Assembly: GCA_043802425.1 (NCBI GenBank)
Contig: JAZDLA010000088.1
Location: 1-19,243 of the forward strand
DNA: 19,243 bases
Direction of reading: 5' to 3'
Source: JAGUYA01 sp043802425
Lineage (GTDB): Bacteria > Omnitrophota > Gorgyraeia > Gygaellales > Profunditerraquicolaceae
The notes below the pieces were generated by a model, which was given only the letters and a program-made list of their open reading frames with translations, was not told where the DNA came from and searched no databases. Shown here piece by piece: positions 1-5,891 of this stretch. Each line of letters begins with the position of its first letter. Position 1 is the first letter of the stretch. Made by a program: the position numbers and the translations under genes.

Positions 1-633
1 GTGGATGACGGCAAGGGTAAGAGGTGCTCTGCCGCAATAGATAAGTTCGTGGCGGATGTAAACACCAAGCCCGTAGCCCAGTTAGCTGATATCAGGGCGG
101 TCTGCGTAAATACGGAAGTTAATTTTGACGCTTCCGGCTCAAGCGACGCCGACGGCAATGCCCTTAAATACGCATGGGATTTCGGAGACGGAAAAACCAT
201 GGAAGGGCCGGCAAAGGTCAGCCATACGTACAAAACAGGCGGAGAGTATAATGTTAGCGTAACCGTAGATGATCAGACTAAAACGCCCTGTTCTAAGGAT
301 ACCAAGAGCATTAATTTACGCGTAAACAGGCCACCGGTAGCAGATGCCGGGCCGAACTTAGTCTGTTGCGTGGGAACAGAGAGTAAATTTGACGGTTCAA
401 GTTCTTCTGATCCGGATGGAGATCTCCTAAGCTATGCCTGGAATCTCGGAGACGGTAATTCTGCCACAGGGCAGAAGATTAAGTACATATACACTAAACC
501 CGGCAAGTATACCATTACCTTAACCGTGAAAGATAATTCTGGTACTTCTTGCGATACGGCTACGGATTCTTTCGAGGCCACGGTCAGCGATAAGCCGGTT
601 TCAGTTATGGATATTAAGCCGGTAAAGAGATAA
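1..633 (+). CDS. PKD-repeat surface protein, C-terminal fragment (5' partial)
   Basis: The reading frame is open from the first base, and the first residues (DDGKGKRCSAAIDKF) match the closing strand of the repeats that follow, so this is the end of a longer protein and the GTG at base 1 is not its start. Two full PKD domains follow, at about residues 22-109 and 110-197, each with the family hallmarks: a GSSDxDG turn, YAWDFGDG (second copy YAWNLGDG) and an HTYKTGGEYNVSVTV-type strand. Each repeat has one Cys near its beginning (C35; C122/C123) and one near its end (C97; C184), and C9 is the closing Cys of the preceding copy, which suggests one disulfide per repeat and therefore export. PKD domains are beta-sandwich modules of extracellular and envelope proteins. 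No anchor or catalytic domain is visible in this part, so the function is unknown. A strong terminator follows 20 bases after the stop. Confidence 0.9.
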   Translation: MDDGKGKRCSAAIDKFVADVNTKPVAQLADIRAVCVNTEVNFDASGSSDADGNALKYAWDFGDGKTMEGPAKVSHTYKTGGEYNVSVTVDDQTKTPCSKDTKSINLRVNRPPVADAGPNLVCCVGTESKFDGSSSSDPDGDLLSYAWNLGDGNSATGQKIKYIYTKPGKYTITLTVKDNSGTSCDTATDSFEATVSDKPVSVMDIKPVKR

Positions 634-653
634 GGTTCGGTTGCACCAATTTG

Positions 654-690
654 AAGGGTCTGTCCCCGAAAGGGGGCTGACCCTTTTTTT
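654..690 (+). terminator. Intrinsic terminator after the PKD protein; REP-like palindrome
   Basis: AAGGGTC at 654-660 pairs with GACCCTT at 679-685 and CCCC pairs with GGGG around a GAAA loop, followed by a T run to 690. One arm, read on the other strand, is GGGGACAGACCC, close to the GGGGACACCC arm of the palindromes that flank the transposase at 18203-18842, so this may be a third member of that repeat family used as a terminator. Confidence 0.85.
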
Positions 691-691
691 A

Positions 692-720
692 TTGAATAAT
701 TAATGATTTCGCGTTAAAAT
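692..720 (+). promoter_or_regulatory. Sigma70-type promoter P1 of the antiporter gene
   Basis: TTGAAT (692-697), a 17-bp spacer and TAAAAT (715-720). The predicted transcription start is at about 726-728, right at the ATG at 729. The spacer contains ATTTCGCG, which is also found in the promoter at 5751-5779, and CTCAA follows the -10 box at the same distance in both. Confidence 0.75.
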
Positions 721-728
721 AACACTCA

Positions 729-2456
729 ATGCAATCATTAAGCGAACACAATATCCTAATTTTTCTCATCCAGGTTTTTTTACTGCTTGGATTAGCTAGA
801 ATGTTAGGGGAATTATTCCGTACCTGGAAACAGCCCACCATTACCGCGGAAATTTTAATCGGCGTGCTCTTAGGCCCGACTATTTTTGGCCGTTTCTTCC
901 CCGCCCTGCATCTTAAAATTTTTCCCACAGATATCATCCAGCAGAATATGCTGGAGACCGTAGCCTGGCTTGGGCTATTATTTTTTCTGCTGGAGGCAGG
1001 CCTGAAGATGGATTTTTCCAGCGCCTGGAGGCACAGGGGTAAAGCCTTAACCATTGCCCTTACGGATATAATCGTGCCGATGACGATTGCCTTTAGCTGC
1101 TCTTATTTCCTGCCGGCGCAATACCTTGTAGACCCCAATCAACGCATCATCTTTGCTTTATTTATGGCTACTGCTATGACCATCAGCGCCATGCCGATTA
1201 CGATCAGGGTATTAAATGATTTAAACGTCGCCAAGACCGACATCGGTTTTCTGATTATGTCGGCGCTCTCCGTAAACGAAATTATCGGTTGGATGATTTT
1301 TACCCTGGTCCTGGGAATTTTTATTCAAACAACTATAGTGTTGGGTGAGATACTCATTGTTTTCTTCTTAGCTATTGTATTTACGATTTTCTGTTTAACT
1401 GTGGGTAGGAGATTTGCTAATTTTGTTATCTTAAGGATCAGGGAACGCAATATGCCTGAGCCGGGAAGCTCCCTGACTTTTATCTGTCTCTTAGGGCTTC
1501 TTTGCGGCGCAATATTTCAGAGGATCGGCATGCATGCGCTCCTGGGATTTTTTATTGCCGGGGTGGTTGCCGGTGAGGTGCGCGCGCTTCCGGAGAGGAC
1601 GCGCCACATTATTTCCCAGATGGTCTACGCCATATTTGTGCCGCTCTTCTTTGCCCGCATCGGCCTGGGAATAGATTTTTTTAAAAATTTTAACCTCTTT
1701 TTAGTCCTCTTCGTCACTATTATCGGTATTTGCGGTAAGTTTTTGGGGGCCTGGCTAGGCGTAACTTTTACCAGCCTGCCGCGCATAAACAGGATGTCCG
1801 TAGCCATTGCGCATACGCCCGGAGGCGCAATGGAGATAGTCATCGGCATCTTAGCGCTGAAATATAATTTAATCTCGCAGCCGATGTTCGTGGCCATTGT
1901 ATTCGGCGGAGTCCTTTCCGCCATGATTCTCGGGCCGTGGTTGAAACATTCGCTTTGCGGCAGAAAGACAATAGGCGTACTGGAATTCTTCTCCCACAGG
2001 GAGATCGTAGCGCAATTAAAGGCTGCGGATAGGGATAATGCCATTCGTGAACTCTGCGCTATTGCCTCGGAGCAGGGAAATTTACCGCCCGCGGATAAAT
2101 TAAGCGCGGAAGTGCTTCGACGTGAAAGTTCTATGGGTACTGCCATAGAAGAAGGTATTGCGTTGCCGCATGCGCGTATCCCGGCATTAATCCGGCCGAT
2201 GGTAGTTTTCGGCAGGTCAGAGTTCGGCATAGATTGGGATTCTCCTGACGGGACACCGTCGCATTTTATCTTCCTCATTTTAACCCCTAAAGAAGACGAC
2301 GATATCCAGGTTCAGATTCTGCGCATCATCGCCCGCAGCATGAGTCATAAGAGGACGCAGAAAACGCTCATGGCAGCAGCGGATGAGCAGGCAATCTGGC
2401 AGGTCCTGCAGGAATCCTTTACCCAGCAGGAGGTAGTCAGAAAAGGTAATAATTAG
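729..2456 (+). CDS. CPA2-family cation/proton antiporter fused to a PTS EIIA(Fru/Ntr) domain
   Basis: Residues 1 to about 410 form a polytopic membrane domain of the CPA2 monovalent cation:proton antiporter superfamily (Kef/NapA-like), recognisable from the N-terminal helix leading into AEILIGVLLGPTIFG and the paired helices MATAMTISAMP and MSALSVNEIIGW. The family usually carries DD, ND or QD at the ion site in the latter helix; here it is N183-E184. Residues about 425-570 match the PTS EIIA type 2 domain, with the phospho-acceptor histidine H481 in the motif GIALPHAR. The usual C-terminal TrkA-N/RCK regulatory domain is absent, so the EIIA domain probably takes its place and may link ion transport to the PTS phosphorylation state (inference). 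No Shine-Dalgarno sequence precedes the ATG, which lies at the predicted transcription start. Substrate (Na+ or K+) cannot be decided from sequence. Confidence 0.88.
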   Translation: MQSLSEHNILIFLIQVFLLLGLARMLGELFRTWKQPTITAEILIGVLLGPTIFGRFFPALHLKIFPTDIIQQNMLETVAWLGLLFFLLEAGLKMDFSSAWRHRGKALTIALTDIIVPMTIAFSCSYFLPAQYLVDPNQRIIFALFMATAMTISAMPITIRVLNDLNVAKTDIGFLIMSALSVNEIIGWMIFTLVLGIFIQTTIVLGEILIVFFLAIVFTIFCLTVGRRFANFVILRIRERNMPEPGSSLTFICLLGLLCGAIFQRIGMHALLGFFIAGVVAGEVRALPERTRHIISQMVYAIFVPLFFARIGLGIDFFKNFNLFLVLFVTIIGICGKFLGAWLGVTFTSLPRINRMSVAIAHTPGGAMEIVIGILALKYNLISQPMFVAIVFGGVLSAMILGPWLKHSLCGRKTIGVLEFFSHREIVAQLKAADRDNAIRELCAIASEQGNLPPADKLSAEVLRRESSMGTAIEEGIALPHARIPALIRPMVVFGRSEFGIDWDSPDGTPSHFIFLILTPKEDDDIQVQILRIIARSMSHKRTQKTLMAAADEQAIWQVLQESFTQQEVVRKGNN

Positions 2457-2489
2457 AAAGGGGCGCTTGGGTTTTTTTAAAAGTACCCC

Positions 2490-2518
2490 TTGACACAGAT
2501 GAGGATTTATTTTATAAT
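2490..2518 (+). promoter_or_regulatory. Consensus sigma70 promoter of hflK-hflC
   Basis: A perfect TTGACA (2490-2495), 17-bp spacer and perfect TATAAT (2513-2518). Transcription should start near 2525, giving an untranslated leader of about 160 nt before hflK. An unattenuated promoter of this strength fits with control after initiation in the leader. Confidence 0.85.
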
Positions 2519-2524
2519 AACAAT

Positions 2525-2685
2525 TAGGCATCACCCGTAATAGTAGATGATACAGTATTCAAGAATAGGGTTCAGGAATAGGTTTTATTTCTGAAGGTAA
2601 TCATACGGATGGTCGGGCCGCCATCTGCAGTAAAGGCAGAGCGCGGCTTTTATTTTTGTAAGGCACAAAATGAGGAGGAAAAATT
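2525..2685 (+). promoter_or_regulatory. Structured leader of hflK with alternative terminator/antiterminator folds
   Basis: The end of the leader holds an intrinsic terminator: GCCGC (2617-2621) pairs with GCGGC (2643-2647) and TCTGC (2624-2628) with GCAGA (2636-2640), followed by TTTTATTTTT (2648-2657). An upstream segment, CGGATGG (2606-2612), pairs with CCATCTG (2621-2627), which would dismantle that terminator; the two folds exclude each other. Further up are a near-perfect direct repeat TTCARGAATAGG (2558-2569 and 2571-2582) and a small TTCAG/CTGAA hairpin. The layout is that of a riboswitch or attenuator; I recognise no known aptamer class, and no leader peptide or T-box is evident. The ribosome binding site GAGGAGG follows before the ATG. 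Confidence 0.6.
2617..2657 (+). terminator. Leader terminator hairpin upstream of hflK
   Basis: Five-bp GCCGC/GCGGC outer stem, a 2x2 internal loop, five-bp TCTGC/GCAGA inner stem, AGTAAAG loop and a T-rich tail with one A. It lies between the promoter and the first gene of the operon, so it can only act conditionally. Confidence 0.65.
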
Positions 2686-3681
2686 ATGACATGGGAAGAC
2701 GTTCCTAAGCCTGATGACATTATTAACGCGGGAAAAAAGAAAATCGGAGATTTTTGGAAGCTCAGCCGTTGGTTCATCATCGCTTTTTTTATCCTGGCAG
2801 CTTTAAAGGGCCTGATTTATTCTATCGGCCCGGATGAGGTGGGCGTAATCCAGAGATTCGGCAAATACATTGGCTTAAGCTCGCCCGGCCTGCACGCAAA
2901 ACTACCTTTAGGGATTGACAGGGTCACTCCAATTAAGGTAGAGAAAGTTTTTAAGGAGGAATTCGGCTTCAGGACCCTGGAATCAGGCGTGCGCACCAGA
3001 TATTCGGGGGTGAGTTATAATGAAGAATCCCTGATGCTTACCGGAGACCTGAACATACTGGATGTGCAGTGGATAATACAATTCAGGATAAAAGACGCGG
3101 TAAAATTGCTCTTTGCTACACGCCATCCTGCAGATAATATCCGCGATATTTCCGAGGTAGTGATGCGGCGTTTTGTGGGAGACTATTCCGTGGATGAGGT
3201 GCTTACTACCAAAAGGGAAGAGATAGATGACTTAGCGCAGCAGGAGATCCAGAGGATTCTGGATACTTACAATGTGGGGATACAGGTAGTTACGGTTAAA
3301 TTGCTGGATGTCAATCCTCCCGAGAAAGTAAAGCCGGCGTTTAACGAGGTAAACGAAGCCAAGCAGGAAAAAGAGAAGATGATTAACCAGGCCTGGGAGG
3401 CCTATAACAAAGTTATCCCTAAGGCCCGGGGCACAGCGGAAAAGACCATCCGCGAAGCAGAAGGTTATGCCCTGGATAAGATAAATCGGGCAAAGGGTGA
3501 GTCAGAGAGATTCCTGGCGACCCTGAAGGAGTATGAGAAGGCCCCGGAGATAACCAAGAAGAGGCTTTATTTAGAGACGCTGATGGAAGTTTTGCCTAAG
3601 GCAAAGGAAAAATATATTATTGATAAAGAGCAGAGTTCGATTCTTCCTCTGTTAGACATAAATAGGAAGGGGGGTCGATAG
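2686..3681 (+). CDS. hflK: HflK-type SPFH membrane protein
   Basis: HflK forms with HflC a large periplasm-facing cage around the membrane protease FtsH and modulates its activity. The protein has a short N-terminal cytoplasmic segment, one membrane helix at about residues 29-46, then the SPFH/band-7 domain starting at GPDEVGVIQRFGKY and containing SPGLHAKLPLGIDRV, followed by a charged helical region (EVNEAKQEKEKMINQAWEAYNKVIPKARGTAEKTIREAEGYA) typical of the family. At 331 residues it is shorter than the E. coli protein, which has a Gly-rich N-terminal extension absent here. AGGAGG lies just before the ATG. hflC follows after 2 bases, the usual pairing. ftsH and hflX are not in the window. 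Confidence 0.9.
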   Translation: MTWEDVPKPDDIINAGKKKIGDFWKLSRWFIIAFFILAALKGLIYSIGPDEVGVIQRFGKYIGLSSPGLHAKLPLGIDRVTPIKVEKVFKEEFGFRTLESGVRTRYSGVSYNEESLMLTGDLNILDVQWIIQFRIKDAVKLLFATRHPADNIRDISEVVMRRFVGDYSVDEVLTTKREEIDDLAQQEIQRILDTYNVGIQVVTVKLLDVNPPEKVKPAFNEVNEAKQEKEKMINQAWEAYNKVIPKARGTAEKTIREAEGYALDKINRAKGESERFLATLKEYEKAPEITKKRLYLETLMEVLPKAKEKYIIDKEQSSILPLLDINRKGGR

Positions 3682-3683
3682 TT

Positions 3684-4643
3684 ATGGGTAGATTAGGCAC
3701 GATTATCGGTTTTGCAGTTGTATTATTCATCCTGGTAATTATCGCTTTTGCCAGCGGAGCCATATATATAGTTGGCGAAACGCAGCAGGTAGTCATTACC
3801 CAATTCGGAAAACCCATAGGCAGGCCGGTTACTGCCGCGGGGTTACATCTTAAAAAACCCTTTATTCAGCAGGCGCATTATTTTGAAAAGAGGCTGCTTG
3901 ACTGGGACGGCGACCCAAACCAGATCCCCACCAAAGATAAGAAGTATATCTGGGTGGATACGACCGCCCGCTGGAAGGTACTGGATGCGCTTAAATTCTT
4001 GCAGTCAGTAGGCAATGAAATGGGCGCGCACGGCAGGATTGACGATATAATCAACTCCGCAACCCGGGACGTAATTACCAGGCATCTGCTGGTTGAGGCG
4101 GTGAGGAATTCCAACCGTATCCTGGAAACCAAGGTAGAAGGCGAAGATGTGATTGCTACGGATGAGGCGCTGGAGAAAATCGGAGTGGGAAGGCATCTGC
4201 TGGAGAATGCTATTTTAGGGAAATCACAGGTCCTTGCTCCCCAGTACGGCATAGAAATAAGAGACGTGCGTATAAAACGCATCAATTATGTGGATGCCGT
4301 GCGCGACAAAGTTTATGACCGGATGATTGCCGAGAGAAAACGGGCGGCCGAGAAATACCGTTCGGAAGGGCATGGGAAATCCGCGGAGATCGAAGGCCAG
4401 GTGGTTAAGGAGTTGAAGGAGATTACTTCCGAGGCATACCGGCAGGCGCAGATGCTTGTGGGTAAGGCCGACGCAGAAGCGATCACTATTTACGGCAAGG
4501 CCTATAATCAGAATCCGCAATTTTACGCGTTCTTGAAGACCCTGGAGACCTATAAGGAAACTATTGATGATAAAACCACGTTGGTTCTCACCACCGACAG
4601 CGATTATTATAAATACCTTAAGTCTTTAGACGCTTTAAAGTAA
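3684..4643 (+). CDS. hflC: HflC-type SPFH membrane protein
   Basis: Partner of HflK in the FtsH-modulating HflKC complex. There is one N-terminal membrane helix (about residues 5-26), then a band-7 domain beginning IVGETQQVVITQFGKPIG, with the HflC-like feature KKPFIQQAHYFEKRLLDWDGDPNQIPTKDKK in shortened form and a helical portion YDRMIAERKRAAEKYRSEGHGKSAEIEG that is strongly diagnostic of HflC. The length (319 aa) is normal for the family. The C terminus (ETYKETIDDKTTLVLTTDS) is also typical. The start is supported by a GGGGGG-type ribosome binding site at the end of hflK, and the two genes are translationally close. No terminator with a clean stem is visible after the stop. Confidence 0.9.
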   Translation: MGRLGTIIGFAVVLFILVIIAFASGAIYIVGETQQVVITQFGKPIGRPVTAAGLHLKKPFIQQAHYFEKRLLDWDGDPNQIPTKDKKYIWVDTTARWKVLDALKFLQSVGNEMGAHGRIDDIINSATRDVITRHLLVEAVRNSNRILETKVEGEDVIATDEALEKIGVGRHLLENAILGKSQVLAPQYGIEIRDVRIKRINYVDAVRDKVYDRMIAERKRAAEKYRSEGHGKSAEIEGQVVKELKEITSEAYRQAQMLVGKADAEAITIYGKAYNQNPQFYAFLKTLETYKETIDDKTTLVLTTDSDYYKYLKSLDALK

Positions 4644-4767
4644 TTTTTAGTGGGATTTTTAAGAAAATTTGCGATTCCTGGGAAAATGTTCTACGTCTGC
4701 GGTTTTTTTCCTTAATTACCCATGAGGACGCTTCGTGCAATAACGCGCTTGCGGATAAAATTTTTTA

Positions 4768-4796
4768 TTGAAAAATAAATCATTTAGAGGTAAAAT
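4768..4796 (+). promoter_or_regulatory. Sigma70-type promoter P2 of the 57-residue gene
   Basis: TTGAAA (4768-4773), 17-bp spacer, TAAAAT (4791-4796). It matches the promoters at 692-720 and 5751-5779 at 23 of 29 positions each, including the spacer portion TCATTT. Transcription would start near 4803, leaving a leader of about 54 nt. Confidence 0.65.
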
Positions 4797-4856
4797 AAAA
4801 ATTCCCTTGTTTAGTTCTCAATTTATTAACCGCCCGAATAGCCACGGAGGCAAATG

Positions 4857-5030
4857 ATGCCAAAAGCGGTATGGTCGAGAATAAAAGAAGAAACGGAAAC
4901 TGAGGTGTTGAATCTGTATATCGACCTTCTCAAGGAAGGTTTAGCGGGTTTAACTCCAGAAGAAAAGCGGGTCTGGTGCTGGAACGCAGCGGCAGAAATG
5001 CTCAAGATTAAGCAGAGAAGAGTGCTCTAA
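4857..5030 (+). CDS. Small hypothetical protein, 57 aa
   Basis: The frame begins MPKAVWSRIKEETETEV and ends AEMLKIKQRRVL. Support comes from an own promoter at 4768-4796, a GGAGG at 4846-4850 with 6-nt spacing to this ATG (an in-frame ATG three bases earlier at 4854 would have a spacing of only 3), and a sequence of amphipathic helical character with conserved-looking Trp and Glu/Lys pattern. It has no membrane segment or signal peptide, so it should be a small cytoplasmic protein. I do not recognise a family. It stands alone between hflC and the cold-shock genes. Confidence 0.55.
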   Translation: MPKAVWSRIKEETETEVLNLYIDLLKEGLAGLTPEEKRVWCWNAAAEMLKIKQRRVL

Positions 5031-5057
5031 GGGCGGGTTTTTAAACCATAATTTAGG

Positions 5058-5085
5058 TTGACAAATCCTAAAAACGTGGTATACT
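5058..5085 (+). promoter_or_regulatory. Sigma70 promoter of the first cold-shock gene
   Basis: TTGACA (5058-5063), 16-bp spacer, TATACT (5080-5085). Predicted start near 5092, giving a leader of about 128 nt, long for a 66-codon gene and reminiscent of the long leaders of cspA-type genes. Confidence 0.75.
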
Positions 5086-5091
5086 TACTTT

Positions 5092-5219
5092 AATTGCAGT
5101 AAATAAGGGAGTAGAAATCTTTGGCCGTAAGGTATGAGAAAAGCTCGCCTTGCGGTTTTTTTCTTTCTGCCGTTATTTACTAGCTATAAAAAAATTTCGA
5201 AGGAAGGAGGTAGTAAGTA
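5092..5219 (+). promoter_or_regulatory. Structured 5' leader of the first cold-shock gene
   Basis: An outer stem GC-AGTAAATAA (5096-5106) pairs exactly with TTATTTACT-a-GC (5173-5184, one bulged A). It encloses a terminator-like hairpin CCGTAAGG (5125-5132)/CCTTGCGG (5148-5155) with inner GAG/CTC and a T7 run (5156-5162). The gene's ribosome binding site AAGGAGG lies outside the outer stem. Leaders of cspA-type genes are known to be long, temperature-sensing RNAs; here a closed outer stem and an internal terminator hairpin suggest control of elongation or RNA stability (inference). Confidence 0.55.
5125..5162 (+). terminator. Terminator-like hairpin in the cold-shock leader
   Basis: Eight-bp stem with one G-U pair, a three-bp inner stem and seven T residues. 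It is placed between the promoter and the start codon, so full termination here would silence the gene; conditional action is implied. Confidence 0.55.
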
Positions 5220-5420
5220 ATGGCAAAAGGAAAAGTGAAGTGGTTCAATAACCAAAAAGGTTATGGATTTATCACCCCGGAGTCAGGTAATGACGTGTTT
5301 GTGCATCACAGCGCAATCCAGGGCGAAGGTTATAAGTCGTTAGAGGAAGGCCAGGAAGTCGAATTTGAAATCGAACAAGGCCCCAAGGGCGAGCAGGCTA
5401 CGAAAGTAGTGAAGTTATAA
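5220..5420 (+). CDS. Cold-shock protein, CspA family (66 aa)
   Basis: A single cold-shock domain (OB fold) that binds single-stranded RNA and DNA and melts secondary structure. The protein opens with the family signature MAKGKVKWFNNQKGYGFI, containing RNP1 (KGYGFI, residues 13-18), followed by RNP2 (VFVHHSAI from residue 26) and the C-terminal EGQEVEFEIEQGPKGEQATKVV. Length is exactly that of canonical Csp proteins. An AAGGAGGTAGT ribosome binding site precedes the ATG. It has its own promoter, a structured leader and a terminator at 5434-5468, so it is probably expressed as a monocistron. Confidence 0.97.
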   Translation: MAKGKVKWFNNQKGYGFITPESGNDVFVHHSAIQGEGYKSLEEGQEVEFEIEQGPKGEQATKVVKL

Positions 5421-5433
5421 CCGAACAAACAAC

Positions 5434-5468
5434 GGCCCGGTTCTACAGTAGAGTCGGGCCTCTTTTTT
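5434..5468 (+). terminator. Intrinsic terminator after the first cold-shock gene
   Basis: GGCCCG (5434-5439) pairs with CGGGCC (5455-5460), with an inner TCTA/TAGA stem around a CAG loop, followed by TCTTTTTT. Confidence 0.9.
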
Positions 5469-5471
5469 AAG

Positions 5472-5494
5472 TGAGGACATAAGTTATGTGCTCA
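5472..5494 (+). promoter_or_regulatory. Inverted repeat just upstream of the second cold-shock gene
   Basis: TGAG-g-ACATAA-g-TTATGT-g-CTCA: a nearly perfect 23-bp palindrome ending 5 bases before the AAGGAGGG ribosome binding site at 5499-5506. It could be a dimeric-repressor operator, or in RNA a hairpin next to the ribosome binding site. No clear -35/-10 pair was seen between the terminator at 5468 and this gene. Confidence 0.45.
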
Positions 5495-5510
5495 TAATAA
5501 GGAGGGTTGA

Positions 5511-5717
5511 ATGCACACAGGTAAAGTAAAGAAATTAGTCCGCGACAGAGGGTTTGGGTTTATCAGCGATACGGATGGCAGGGAGGTATTTTTTCACCGT
5601 AGCAGCCTCGTTGATGTTCAATACGATGCTTTGAACGAAGACCAGGCAGTCGAGTTTGAAATTGAACAGTCTCCTAAGGGTCCGCGCGCGATCAATGTGA
5701 GCGTCGCAAAAGCCTAA
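5511..5717 (+). CDS. Divergent cold-shock-domain protein (68 aa)
   Basis: A second cold-shock domain in tandem with the canonical one. RNP1 is present as RGFGFI (residues 14-19) and RNP2 as VFFHRSSL, but the usual KWFN before RNP1 is replaced by KKLVRD, so one of the aromatic nucleic-acid-contacting residues is lost. The C-terminal part (DQAVEFEIEQSPKGPRAINV) closely parallels its neighbour, fitting an old duplication. A strong AAGGAGGG ribosome binding site precedes the ATG, with an inverted repeat immediately upstream. It is likely a nucleic-acid-binding paralogue with a different trigger or target. Confidence 0.93.
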   Translation: MHTGKVKKLVRDRGFGFISDTDGREVFFHRSSLVDVQYDALNEDQAVEFEIEQSPKGPRAINVSVAKA

Positions 5718-5750
5718 ATACTCATTTGGCGCTGCATTTGATTATTATAG

Positions 5751-5779
5751 TTGAATAATGCCTCATTTCGCGGTAAAAT
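5751..5779 (+). promoter_or_regulatory. Sigma70-type promoter P3 of the lipoprotein/FNT unit
   Basis: TTGAAT (5751-5756), 17-bp spacer, TAAAAT (5774-5779). It is identical to P1 at 24 of 29 positions, including ATTTCGCG in the spacer. Its spacer forms one arm of the inverted repeat at 5761-5801. Confidence 0.65.
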
Positions 5780-5808
5780 ATTTCTCAAACGCGAAATGAG
5801 GTTTTTAT
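5761..5808 (+). terminator. Hairpin/T-run after the second cold-shock gene, overlapping promoter P3
   Basis: CCTCATTTCGCG (5761-5772) is perfectly complementary to CGCGAAATGAGG (5790-5801), 12 bp with a 17-nt loop, followed by TTTTTATT. Only read-through RNA from the cold-shock gene contains both arms; RNA started at P3 (about 5786) lacks the left arm. At DNA level the same repeat flanks the -10 box and could be an operator. Confidence 0.6.
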
Positions 5809-5835
5809 TGGGTTCAATTATACAGATTAACATAT

Positions 5836-5874
5836 AAGGCAATTCTTTATTTAATTAGAGGGTTGCCTTTTTTT
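5836..5874 (+). terminator. Intrinsic terminator in the leader of the first mini-lipoprotein gene
   Basis: AAGGCAA (5836-5842) pairs with TTGCCTT (5863-5869) around a 20-nt loop, followed by a T run. It sits about 50 bases after the P3 start and 17 bases before the ATG at 5892. Transcripts ending here would be a short RNA of about 90 nt; those that read through express the downstream unit. Confidence 0.65.
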
Positions 5875-5891
5875 ATTTAAGGGGGGAGAGA

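Noticed and set aside
1..3. GTG at base 1 as a start codon
   Set aside because: The following residues are the end of a third PKD repeat, so the gene continues upstream of the window.
1625..2278. Minus-strand frame (217 codons) opposite the antiporter-EIIA gene
   Set aside because: Antisense to conserved TM and EIIA motifs; low-complexity, no start signal.
2457..2489. AAGGGG...CCCCTT as a terminator after the antiporter gene
   Set aside because: The loop is long, the stem is short and the T run is in the loop rather than after it.
2600..2647. hflK leader as a fluoride (crcB) riboswitch
   Set aside because: There is a GATGG segment and a GCC-rich hairpin, but the conserved pseudoknot and the AACCGC/GCTGATG elements are absent.
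5101..5116. Resemblance of AAGGGAGTAG in the cold-shock leader to the yybP-ykoY (Mn2+) riboswitch
   Set aside because: Only this short stretch agrees; the second conserved loop and the paired helices of that riboswitch are missing.
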